64,000 nucleotides of DNA from the NCBI GenBank assembly GCA_041694155.1, contig JASMTS010000012.1, positions 62,001 to 126,000 of the forward strand, written 5' to 3'. Position 1 is the stretch's first letter; each line of letters opens with the position of its first letter. The translations under genes and the position numbers were made by a program. The stretch is from JAAZVM01 sp041694155. GTDB lineage: Bacteria; Patescibacteriota; Gracilibacteria; BD1-5; UBA6164. Below are positions 54,944-63,905 of this stretch, in pieces. The notes below the pieces were generated by a model. The model did no database searches. It was not told the origin of the DNA and worked only from the letters and a program-made list of their open reading frames with translations.

Positions 54944-55652
54944 ATATTATTAATTCTTTATTAATTATCATTTCTTCTAATTGTTTAATAGTTTCTTCTG
55001 AATTATTATCCTTTTTTATTTTTAAGCTTACTGTTTTATTTCATTTAATCTTATTTGAATATTTATAATATAAATCAACCATAAGTAGTTCGATTTGTGA
55101 AACTGCATCTTTGATATCTTTTTTATCAATATCTCTAAATATATTTCTAATATTAACTTCTCTTGTTTCTATATTATCAATATTATTTAATATTTTGTCC
55201 TGTGAGCTATTTATTACTACTGGATATATAAATATATATCACTCTTGTTTTGTTACTCTTAAAGCTTCTTTAATTGCTTTTATTTTATCTTCTTTATATA
55301 GAATCCATGACATAGACCATAAATATAATAATTTATCAAATGATTCATCTTTAAATGATAAGTTTCTCATATCACTTATCACTCAATTTTTACTTTTTAT
55401 GTCTGTGTTTATAAAAAATGAATTTTCTATTCATAGTTTTTTTAATTCATTTTCTATATTAGAATTTCATGCTCAGACATTTAATAAACTTTCTCAATCT
55501 ATATCATTTATATTTAATCATAATAGTTCTTTATAGAAAACTAGACTTCTAGAAGTAACTCTAGCAACTTTGGAGTTTATATTATCTAATAAGTTTCTAA
55601 TAGAATTATTATTTTTTTTATTTATTTTTTCTTTTATTTCTAATTTTTCCAT
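54942..55652 (-). CDS. Class I SAM-dependent methyltransferase
   Basis: 236 aa. The SAM-binding motif I SLLNVGAGNSNIENELKKLG is near residue 57, an acidic NTDIKSKNGVISDMRNLSF follows (motif II/III) and SFDKLLYLWSMSWI corresponds to motif IV. The C-terminal domain is helical and charged. Substrate unknown. Monocistronic. Confidence 0.75.
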
Positions 55653-55917
55653 AGTTTTATTTTATTTAACTATTTTATACTATCATATTTATTAAAAATA
55701 AAAAAATACTTAATTGATATCAAAAAATATTTCATAGATTTTGATATATCTGAATTATAAAAACTAAATTCACTAAATTTTCGCTCTTGAAACAAATCCT
55801 ACATTGTTCAATTTTACAACTTTGATTTGACAATTAAAAAATATTATTACTATTTAAAAGCTGAAAAAATCCTTTTAGTACAGAAATGAAACAAAAACAA
55901 AATAGGAGTCATAAACA

Positions 55918-56028
55918 ATGAACAAAATATTGAAAATCTTTATGATTGCCACCTTTATCCAAAGTAGAGTTTATTGTCTGATAAAAAAGACTTGAGCGCA
56001 TTTGCGTTTAGGTCTCTTCTTCTTATAA
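55918..56028 (+). CDS. Possible leader peptide
   Basis: 36 codons in code 25 (MNKILKIFMIATFIQSRVYC, then LIKKTG and onward to TAA); only 24 in the standard code, where the TGA before GAHLR would stop it. Preceded by AGGAG, which is rare in this window. No family. May be a non-functional ORF within a structured leader. Confidence 0.35.
55988..56015 (+). promoter_or_regulatory. 12-bp RNA hairpin with three G-U wobble pairs
   Basis: The arms agacttgagcgc and gcgtttaggtct pair fully around loop ATTT when G-U is allowed. Because G-U pairs form only in RNA, the structure is more likely an RNA element than a DNA palindrome. Confidence 0.6.
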
Positions 56029-56057
56029 TTCAATGGATTATTTACTAACAAACGAAC

Positions 56058-56303
56058 ATGAATCATTCATATAAACGCTTAGCTATGGTTGCTTGATTCA
56101 CAGCAAGCATTGGTATTTGAGTTTATTTATTGGTCTTGAATTGGTCTAATTTAGATACAGTTTTTGAGTTTGGAACATCGAGAGAAGATATATTGGAGTA
56201 CATGGAAACCAACCACTTGTCTTGCCGAGACAACCGATTAATTTGGAATGACCCCAATCCTGATACTGATATTCCAACGCTTACGATTAAAAAATACGAC
56301 TAA
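56058..56303 (+). CDS. Small single-helix membrane protein, unknown
   Basis: 81 aa. Transmembrane helix at about residues 8-28 (AMVAGFTASIGIGVYLLVL), then a hydrophilic domain with HLSCRDNRLIWNDPNPDTDI. It uses TGA for some glycines, so it is translated in code 25, yet codon choice (CGA, CGC, ACC, CTT) and GC content differ from neighbours. Likely transferred and partly adapted, or under unusual regulation. Confidence 0.6.
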
Positions 56304-56336
56304 AAAATGGAAGTTAAAATTTTAACTTCCATTTTT
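56304..56336 (+). terminator. Terminator after the small membrane protein gene
   Basis: aaaatggaagttaaaa pairs with its complement over about 16 bp with T tract. Confidence 0.88.
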
Positions 56337-56383
56337 ATAGTTTTAAATAAATAACATATTATTATAATAACAATTTTTATTTA

Positions 56384-57013
56384 TTAATTACTAGGTTTTG
56401 TAAGTAAAGAATATTCTTCTGCTGTTTCCCATGGAATTATATGTATTGCGATTTTACCATAGTTTGAACTTGAATTACCTTCCCAGTTTTGGTCAATTAC
56501 ATATACTCCATTTGCATTACTACCAATTGCTAATGCAACATGTCCACCATTAAGACCATCATAAAAACCATTAGAATTAAATTTTGCAATTAACTTCCAA
56601 TGAAGATATGTTGTTCTATCTATAAAGTTACCATCAGATTTCCATGTAAGATTTGCCTTACCAGCATTAGAAATTACTTGAGCGAATTGAACGCATTGAT
56701 AAGTTCCATATTCATAAGGAGAAACTGTTATTAATGGTGTGCTATAATTTATGTCACTAGACGGATCATCAAAAATATAGTTAGTACTTGTATATTTAGA
56801 AAATACATTTATAGAATTATTATTATACTTTAAGTATAATATTGAATTCCCACTTGCTGTTGTTCCCCCTACAAAGTTATTTTGATTAGCAATCAGATTT
56901 TCTATATCATTTTTAACTCCTTGTTTTAATACAGGGTACTCATAATTTTGGGAAAAAGCATTTAATGAAAAAATCATTAATGCAGCTAATACTATTTTTT
57001 TTACAAAACTCAT
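56384..57013 (-). CDS. Secreted CHAP/NlpC-like cysteine amidase, UGA-free (standard-code-like)
   Basis: 209 aa. Signal peptide MSFVKKIVLAALMIFSLNAF with cleavage near residue 21. The catalytic pattern is Cys in TYQCVQFAQVISNAG near 105, His in GGHVALAIG near 157 and Asn/Gln in VYVIDQNW near 173. Such enzymes cleave peptidoglycan peptides or amides. Odd: no TGA codon at all, all glycines GGN, and a perfect AGGAG Shine-Dalgarno 7 bp before ATG, unlike native genes. Probable recent transfer from a standard-code bacterium. It has its own operator-like inverted repeat. Confidence 0.78.
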   Translation of the reverse strand: MSFVKKIVLAALMIFSLNAFSQNYEYPVLKQGVKNDIENLIANQNNFVGGTTASGNSILYLKYNNNSINVFSKYTSTNYIFDDPSSDINYSTPLITVSPYEYGTYQCVQFAQVISNAGKANLTWKSDGNFIDRTTYLHWKLIAKFNSNGFYDGLNGGHVALAIGSNANGVYVIDQNWEGNSSSNYGKIAIHIIPWETAEEYSLLTKPSN

Positions 57014-57043
57014 TTTAGAGCTCCTTTTTCCTATTGAACAAAA

Positions 57044-57071
57044 TTGACTTATATCTAATTATATAAGTCAA
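57044..57071. promoter_or_regulatory. Operator-like 11-bp inverted repeat
   Basis: ttgacttatat (57044-57054) and atataagtcaa (57061-57071) around 6 bp. It lies at the expected transcription start of the promoter at 57077-57104, so a repressor could sit here. Confidence 0.6.
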
Positions 57072-57076
57072 GAAAA

Positions 57077-57104
57077 ATAGTATTGTTTTTTTTTTTTTAG
57101 TCAA
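57077..57104 (-). promoter_or_regulatory. Probable promoter of the CHAP-like gene
   Basis: Minus strand TTGACT (57099-57104), 16-bp A-rich spacer, TACTAT (57077-57082). Confidence 0.5.
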
Positions 57105-57141
57105 TACAATAATTTTGTTTTATATAATGAAAAAATAAATT

Positions 57142-58002
57142 ATGATAAAAAAAATATTTACATTATTTATAATTAGTATTTTAAGTTTTTCAGTAGTATC
57201 TGCTAGAACAGTAGAGTATGATTTTTATGATAATACTTTTTTAATAAAGGATATTTTACAATGATGAGTAATACTTACAGATAATGATATAGATTTTAAG
57301 GAATTTGGTTATGTTATTAATACTAATTTTAATTGAGATACTATAATACCAAAATATACTTCTTTAGAAAAAAAAATAATTGATAGATTTTGATATGAAG
57401 ATATTAACGAACTAATTAAAAATAGGTATATATTTATATGATGAAGTAAATATAGATTTTCTGTATCAAATAAGCCTTATTTATATTGACCTATTAAAGT
57501 TGAAGATAAAAAAGAATTAAATACTAATATGGAACATAGAAAATTAATAAAAATTAATTCACCAATAAATCAAAATGTAACTTTAAAACTTTATTCAGTA
57601 TCACCAGAATATTTCACTTGAGAGTTTTCAAAAGAATCAGCTTATATGGTTTTTGATTCTAATATAATTAATGATGATAAAAAAATATTAACGTTCTATG
57701 ATACTACCCAAGAGTTTTATAATGTATCATGACGCATCGAAAGCAATAAATTTCCTTTATGAGATTTGAATAAAGTAAGTGAAGAATATAAACTAAAAGA
57801 GCATGAAAATGCGGATTTAAAAATAGAAAAAAAATATGAGTTAATAAAATTCAAAAGAAAAATACCTAATTGAGAATACTGGATATCAAAATCATATATT
57901 CCATATCATGAAATATCTTTTGATGTATCTAAATGAGCAAATGATTTATATTTAAATTATGAATCTTATCAATTTCCAAATGAACCACTACAAATAAAAT
58001 AA
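57142..58002 (+). CDS. Secreted protein, unknown
   Basis: 286 aa. Signal peptide MIKKIFTLFIISILSFSVVS with cleavage near SAR (residue 22). Mature part is strand-rich with Tyr, Asn and Ser; no cysteine and no family recognised. Glycines are mostly TGA (for example in LQGGVILT and YLYGPIKVED), so unlike its divergent neighbour it is a native-coded gene. Its role is unknown. Confidence 0.7.
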
Positions 58003-58004
58003 AA

Positions 58005-58027
58005 AATCCCTCTTTAAGGGATTTTTA
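58005..58027. terminator. Terminator between the secreted protein and def
   Basis: aaaatccc pairs with gggatttt around a 7-nt loop, with A and T tracts. Confidence 0.8.
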
Positions 58028-58030
58028 TTT

Positions 58031-58495
58031 TTATAAGTAATCTGTAAATAATTTACCATCTAGATGATCTATTTCGTGTTGAACAATTCTTGCACTTAAT
58101 CATTCTAGTATAAGTGTTTTTCTTGATTTTTTGTCATCTAGGTATGTTAGTTTGATAGAGTCATATCTTTCTACATCTCATTTTTCTCAAGGAATTGATA
58201 GACATCATTCTGTATCACAGTTTTTTTCGTTAGAATGTTCCAATATTTCAGGATTTATCATCATAACTGTTTTAAAGTTATCATCTTCCCGGTCTTTTAA
58301 TAAGCTAACAACTATAAGTCTTACAGAATGTCCAACTTGAGGAGCAGCTAATCATACTCATCAATTATCAGGATCTTTTATGTATTTTAGCATTTCTTTA
58401 CCTAGTTTTAGGTATTTTTTGTAGTCTCTGTCATTTATTTTGTCTGCTACTCTTCTTAGTACTGGATTGTCATTTCAAGTTTCTATTTTAAGCAT
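58031..58495 (-). CDS. def: Peptide deformylase
   Basis: 154 aa. Removes the formyl group from nascent peptides. All three motifs are intact: GVGLAAPQVG near 46, EGCLSIPG near 96 (metal Cys) and QHEIDHLDG near 138 (metal His pair and catalytic Glu). Partner of Fmt elsewhere in the window. Confidence 0.97.
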
Positions 58496-58641
58496 ATCTA
58501 TTATATTTTTTATTTAATAATAATTATTCTCATTTTAATAATTTTTTAATATTTTGCAATAATAATGATTATTTTTATTTAGACTTTACAAAAATTGGTA
58601 TATCTATAATATATATACAAAATATATAACTTATATTAAAT
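58496..58641. promoter_or_regulatory. Divergent region def-ruvB with two Fur-box-like sequences
   Basis: A 19-bp sequence at 58516-58534 (aataataattattctcatt) and another at about 58558-58573 (aataataatgattatt) resemble Fur boxes. The DNA is so AT-rich that chance is plausible. A TATAAT at about 58612 may serve ruvB. Confidence 0.3.
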
Positions 58642-59655
58642 ATGATAGAATCTAGTAAACAACAAGAAACAAATAGAATAGTATCTCCTGTAGAAAAAAT
58701 AGAAGATAAGATTAATTGATGAAATGTTTTAAGACCACTAAAGCTTGAGGATTATGTTTGACAATCTTCTATTAAAAAACATCTAAGTGTTTCTATATCA
58801 TCATCAAAGATAAGATGAGAAAGCCTTGATCATATACTTTTTTATGGGCCTCCTTGATTATGAAAGACAACACTGTCAAACATAATAGCCAATGAAATGG
58901 ATAGCTCTTTAAAATCTACTAGTTGACCAGCAATAGATAAACAGTCTGACTTGGTAAGTATATTATCCAATTTGGAAGATGGAGATATTTTATTTATAGA
59001 TGAAATACATAGATTAAGACCCCAGGTAGAAGAAATACTATATACTGCGATGGAAGACTTTGAAATAGATATAATGGTAGGTAGTTGAACAGGTGCTCAA
59101 AGTGTAAAATTACCATTAAAAAGATTTTGTTTAGTAGGTGCTACTACTAGACTATCTTCTTTATCCAATCCTTTGAGAGATAGGTTTTGAAATGTTTTGA
59201 AGTTAGACTTTTATTCTGAAGATGATTTATGAATAATAGTTAGAAATAATGCTAGTAAACTAGATCTTGATTTGCCACATTTTGTTTTTGACTTGATATC
59301 CAAAAAATCTAGATGAACTCCTAGAATTTCAAACAGGTTATTAAAAATAATAAGAGATTATCTAACTATATGAAAAGATTTAACAAGTATCGAGTCAGTA
59401 GAAAAAATATTTGATGATATTTGAATAGATAAGTTGTGACTAGATTATTTGGATAGAAAGTACTTATATACTATAATGGACAAATTTAAATGATGACCTG
59501 TCTGATTAAATACTTTGTCTAGTGCTATAGGAGAGGAAGAACCTACTTTAGAAGATGTAGTAGAGCCTTATTTACTGCAAATTTGATTCATAGAAAGAAC
59601 ACCTAGGTGAAGAAAAATTACTGGTGCATGAATTACTCATATAACTGAAAAATAA
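58642..59655 (+). CDS. ruvB: Holliday junction branch migration ATPase RuvB
   Basis: 337 aa. Walker A FYGPPGLGKTTLSNIIANEM near residue 72 with TGA in the middle of the P loop, Walker B ILFIDEIHRL near 117, sensor VGATTRLSSLSNPLRDRFG near 170, and the winged-helix C-terminus RTPRGRKITGAG. TGA in the P loop is strong proof of Gly. First of three tightly packed genes. Confidence 0.97.
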
Positions 59656-59658
59656 CTT

Positions 59659-60846
59659 ATGTTAAATAAAAATAAAAAATCAATTTTTAATTTGGATAAA
59701 TGAATAGAGGAATTAAAAAATATAGTTAATGAAAAAATAGAAAAAAATGCTGATAAGGTTTTAGTTATACTAGTAGCTTGATGAACAGCTAGCTGAAAAA
59801 CTTCTGCAGTAGCAAAAAAATTAAAAGACAGTTTTTCTGATTCTCAAATATTATCTATGGATAATTATTATAGATGACCTTCTTTTATGAAGGAACATCC
59901 TGATTATAATTTTGATCAGCCAGAAGTTTTAAATCTAGATTTATTTTTTAAGCATTTAAAAAGCTTAAAAAAATGACTTGATGTAATGATACCAAGTTTT
60001 GATTTTAAAAATGATCCAGTTATGGATGCTACATTGATAAAATCATCAAAAATAATAATTGTAGAATGACTTTTTGCACTGGATGACAAAATATCAAAAT
60101 TATGAGACTTAAAGGTTTTCGTAGAATTGTGAGAACATAGTCAAATACTTAGAAGATTGTTTAGAGATGTAGAAAGAACTGGTAACAAGCCAAAAGAAAT
60201 ACTTAGTTATTTCTTGGATGTTGTTTCTCCTATGCACAAAAAATACATAGCTCCTACAAAAAATAATGCAGATGTCATTTTATTGAATGACTACATTCCT
60301 CAGCTAGAATCAAAAAACGCCAAAACAAAAGAAACAAAGCTTAGATATAAAGTTTCACAAGAAGATATAAAAGAATCCCTTGATGAAATAATATATAAAT
60401 TGGGATGAAATTATGTTTGAAAAACTGAACAAACTGATTATTTTTTCTTTCCTACAAATGCAAATTATAAAAAAACATGAGAAATTTTAAAAATAAGAAA
60501 AGTAGCTTTTGACAGATATTACTTTACTTACTTTGGACCTCTTGATAATAAAAAATCATATGAGGATAGGTATACTTTAAGATTTTTTGTTGATTATAAT
60601 ACGCTTGTTTCTTTCAAAGAAATTTATCCAAATGATATAGTAGAAATAAGTAAATTAAGAAGAACATTTTTTTTAAAATGAGTATTAGTTTGCTTGGATC
60701 AGCTAGAAAATGGAGATATATATTTGCTTTTTAAATTTGAAGAAAAATACCTTAGGGAAGTTATTCATGAGGTATTAGAGCATTTAGATATAGATGCTAG
60801 AACTTGATTAAAGAAATCTTATTTTGAATTAATAAACCAAAAATAA
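59659..60846 (+). CDS. Uridine-kinase-like P-loop kinase fused to a CYTH-like domain
   Basis: 395 aa. N-terminal P-loop VILVAGGTASGKTSAVAKKL near residue 35 (two TGA), SMDNYYRGP near 71, and FKNDPVMDATL; a nucleoside-kinase fold. From about residue 235 a CYTH/triphosphate tunnel-type domain follows (KLRYKVSQEDIKESLDEII, ILKIRKVAFDRYYFTYFGP, RYTLRFFVDYN). The fusion suggests a phosphoryl-transfer protein acting on a nucleoside or polyphosphate. Starts 3 bp after ruvB. Confidence 0.85.
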
Positions 60847-60847
60847 A

Positions 60848-61747
60848 ATGTCTATATGGCAAACTAAAAACTGGCAAGAAATGCTAAAAAAATCATGACA
60901 AGTTGAAGATTATTACATTGTAGACAATGTCTATATAGAAAAAAGGTCAATATGACTATGATATTATTGAATGTTTGCTATTTGAGTAGATTTAATAGAT
61001 ATACAAACTTCAACTTATAAAAAAGCTATAGAATTATCAAAAAATGAAGCTTGTTTATTCATGCAGTTTGAGACTCTTCATTATTGAGTAAAAATTAATA
61101 GTAATTTTAATAATATTAAGTCATGATATTACAAAAAATTTATAACTCCTTATACATCAGTTATAGATTTATCTATGAGTGAAGATGATATATTATCAAA
61201 AATGAAACCAAAATGAAGATATAATATAAGATTAGCATCTAAAAAATGAGTAGAAGTTTTAGAAGTAGAAAAAAATGATAAAAATATATCTACATTTTAT
61301 GACTTGATGCTAGAAACTACTTCTAGAGATTGATTTAATGGTAATAATTTAGATTATTATAAAACCTTTTTAAATACTATAAAAGAGTCAAAATTATTGT
61401 TTGCTTATTATGAATGAAAAGTTATAGCAGCTGGTATTTTTACATATACAGATGTAGCAATTTATTATTACTGAGCATCTACAAGCGATAAAAAATATAG
61501 AAATATTATGGCTCCTTATTTATTACAATGGGAAGCTATAAAAATATGAAAAGAGAAATGATGTAAATTTTATGATTTCTTGTGAGTTAGTACTCCTTGA
61601 GACAAAAATTCTTCACTTGTCTGAGTTACAGATTTTAAGTTGAAGCTTAGTAAAGATGTAAGGAATGTTAGCGAAAGTTATATATATATAAATAATAAAA
61701 TAAAATATTATTTATTACAATTAATAAGAAAAATAAAACATAATTAA
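60848..61747 (+). CDS. FemAB-family aminoacyltransferase (GNAT fold)
   Basis: 299 aa. Starts 1 bp after the kinase gene. WQTKNWQEMLKKSGQVEDYY opening, KPKGRYNIRLASKKGVEVLE and the C-terminal GASTSDKKYRNIMAPYLLQWEAIK followed by KFYDFLGVSTPG are diagnostic of FemAB/MurM. It uses aminoacyl-tRNA to add residues to peptidoglycan precursors. Possible cell-wall cross-bridge maker. Confidence 0.87.
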
Positions 61748-61763
61748 TTGATTTATTTTTTGC

Positions 61764-61791
61764 TTGATTTTAAAAAATTAATCATTACTAT
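61764..61791 (+). promoter_or_regulatory. Probable sodB promoter with overlapping inverted repeat
   Basis: TTGATT (61764-61769), 16-bp spacer, TACTAT (61786-61791). The repeat attacta/tagtaat (61784-61800) overlaps the -10 and may be an operator. Confidence 0.45.
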
Positions 61792-61824
61792 TTTAGTAAT
61801 ATTTTAAATATTAATAAGAAAAAT

Positions 61825-62400
61825 ATGTTTGAATTACCAAAATTACCATATGAAATGAATGCATTAGAACCATATATATCTCAAGAAACTCTTGAATATC
61901 ACTATGGTAAACATCATCAAACTTATGTAAATAACTTGAATAATTTAATTGCTTGAACTGAGTTAGAATCAAAATCTTTGGAAGAAATAATTAAAAATAG
62001 TGAAGGAGGTATTTTTAATAATTCTGCTCAAGTATGGAATCATACTTTTTATTGGAACTGTATGGCTCCAAATGCAGGAGGTAATCCAGTAGGTGAAATA
62101 GCTGAATTAATCGATAGAGACTTTGGAGATTTTGAGACATTCAAAGAAAAATTTTCTACAAGTGCTGCTACTAATTTTGGTTCTGGATGGACTTGGTTAG
62201 TTAAAACATTGGATGGTAAATTAGAAATTGTTAATACTTCTAATGCTGGTAGTGTTCTTACAACTGAAAATAAACCATTAATGGTTATAGATGTATGGGA
62301 ACATGCATATTATATAGATACTAGAAATGCTAGACCAAAATATATTGAAAATTTTTGGAATTTAGTAAATTGGGATTTTGTAAATGAAAATTTGAAGTAG
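61825..62400 (+). CDS. sodB: Superoxide dismutase, Fe-type
   Basis: 191 aa. Converts superoxide to peroxide and oxygen. Metal ligands: HHQTYVNNLNN (His near 30), AQVWNHTFYWNCMAPNAGG (His near 74) and DVWEHAYYID (Asp and His near 155). Gln in AQVWNHTFYW is the Fe-SOD mark. Only one glycine is TGA (61954-61956); the rest are GGN, unlike neighbours, so the gene may be highly expressed or fairly recently acquired. Confidence 0.96.
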
Positions 62401-62415
62401 AAATTAATATTTTTG

Positions 62416-62444
62416 AATAGAGTGAGAAATCACTCTATTTTTTT
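62416..62444 (+). terminator. Terminator of sodB
   Basis: aatagagtga pairs with tcactctatt around GAAA, then seven T. Confidence 0.9.
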
Positions 62445-62486
62445 ATTAATTATAAATATAATTAATAAAAATTTGACTAATCTTAT

Positions 62487-62514
62487 TTGATAATTAGTTT
62501 TTTTACGCTATAAA
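62487..62514 (+). promoter_or_regulatory. Probable promoter of the phosphodiester-glycosidase-like gene
   Basis: TTGATA (62487-62492), 16-bp spacer, TATAAA (62509-62514). Then a strong AGGAG (62543-62547) 8 bp before the ATG. Confidence 0.55.
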
Positions 62515-62555
62515 AATTATTTTATAGTAAATCTTTCAAAAAAGGAGAAAGAAAA

Positions 62556-63386
62556 ATGAAGAAAATATTTTTTATTACCATTTTATTGATTGGTTTTGTG
62601 ATTAGCTCTTTTGCTATTGCATATCCATCAGTTCCAAGTGTTTATTCTACACTTGTTCAAAATGGAGCAATAACTACATATAAGCATAATACAGATAATG
62701 TTTATGCTATAGTCGTAGATGTTGCTAACGCAGACTTTAATTTTGGAGGAAATGTAGGTTATTATTCTAATGATGCTTATTATAAAGGTAGTATTACAGA
62801 ACATTGGAATACAAACTCTAATTCAGATTCTGCAGTTGCAGTAAATGGACAATTTTTTGACATATTAGGAGTATCATATAAATATTTTTTACCTAATCCA
62901 GCAAGGTTGATTTACCCAGTTAAAAGTAATTATTCTATAATTTCTTCAGAAATTTATGATAATAACTTTTCATTAAGGAGCTTGATTGTAAATAGCTCCA
63001 ATAATGTATATATTAGAGATGGGTTTTCTGAAATACTTTTTAATAGTTCCAACATCAAAGAGTATATGGTGGGCTTGTACCCTTATGCTGTAAAGGATCC
63101 AAATACTAATACAGGTAGAAATTATATTGGAGGAATTCCTGAAACAGGTTGTAACCCTAATAATAATACTTGTGAGCATGATTATTTAATTTTTTTTATT
63201 GCAACAAATAAAACTCACTATGATATGTTATATCAAATGAGTTTGTGGAATATTCCATCAAAATCTAGGATTATGATGGATGGTTCTGGTTCTGCAAAAA
63301 TGTATCTATATACTGATGAGGGTCCAACTGTATTAAATGGTGATTTAAGACTAATTCCAAATTCAATTATTATTAACAATAATTAA
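62556..63386 (+). CDS. Secreted NAGPA/phosphodiester-glycosidase-like protein, UGA-free
   Basis: 276 aa. Signal peptide MKKIFFITILLIGFVISSFA. The NAGPA-type core is visible: YAIVVDVANADF near 50, SAVAVNGQFFD near 93, and MMDGSGSAKMYLY near 248 at the active-site loop. It also has two cysteines (GCNPNNNTCEHD) that could bridge. Such proteins remove phosphodiester-linked sugars from wall polymers or exopolysaccharide. All glycines are GGN with no TGA, and it has a strong Shine-Dalgarno; likely a recent transfer from a standard-code donor. Confidence 0.8.
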   Translation: MKKIFFITILLIGFVISSFAIAYPSVPSVYSTLVQNGAITTYKHNTDNVYAIVVDVANADFNFGGNVGYYSNDAYYKGSITEHWNTNSNSDSAVAVNGQFFDILGVSYKYFLPNPARLIYPVKSNYSIISSEIYDNNFSLRSLIVNSSNNVYIRDGFSEILFNSSNIKEYMVGLYPYAVKDPNTNTGRNYIGGIPETGCNPNNNTCEHDYLIFFIATNKTHYDMLYQMSLWNIPSKSRIMMDGSGSAKMYLYTDEGPTVLNGDLRLIPNSIIINNN

Positions 63387-63399
63387 TATTTTTAAAATT

Positions 63400-63437
63400 T
63401 TAAAAAGAACTTAACAAAATTTGTTAAGTTCTTTTTT
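63400..63437. terminator. Bidirectional terminator
   Basis: aaaagaacttaacaaa pairs with its complement; the minus-strand gene stop (63424-63426) lies inside it. Confidence 0.88.
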
Positions 63438-63864
63438 TTATTGAGAAAAATAAAAAAATAAAAATTAAATATATTAGATATACAATTGTTAATATAATAA
63501 TATCTCAAAAGATAATTAAAAATAGATATTGTAATAAAAAATATAAAAAACTTGGTAATATAATAATAAAAATATTTTTTAATTTAATTTTTCATCCTAA
63601 TAATCAGAATAAAAAAGGAGATAAATAAGGCAAATAAAAATATAAAAATATATTTTTTTCTATATTTAATTTTAGATATTTATTTAGAAATACTCATAAA
63701 GTAAAAAATAAAAAATTTAAAATAATGAAAGCAATTCAAATTTTTGGAATTATATAGAATAAACTTTGAGTCGAGGCATCTATATTAATTCCAATATTAT
63801 TTATTAATATTTCAGTTAAATATATTGGAAAATTAAGGATTTCATAAATTTTTGTATAATACAT
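63424..63864 (-). CDS. Small integral membrane protein, unknown
   Basis: 146 aa, three or four helices, with TGA-coded glycines (native). No family recognised. Its stop is in the shared terminator. It lies 41 bp downstream of leuS on the same strand. Confidence 0.6.
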
Positions 63865-63905
63865 TTTTTTATTTTATTAGTTATTACTTTAATTATATTA
63901 TTTTT

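Larger units (their letters stand above)
55653..56057 (+). promoter_or_regulatory. 405-bp leader region with promoter, leader-peptide-like ORF and GU-containing hairpin
   Basis: Contains a promoter-like TTGACA (55827-55832)-18-TATTTA (55851-55856); a Shine-Dalgarno AGGAG near 55904 before a small ORF at 55918; and a 12-bp stem with three G-U pairs at 55988-56015. GC content is visibly higher than in flanking DNA. The arrangement resembles a translation-attenuation leader for the 81-aa gene that follows. Confidence 0.5.
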
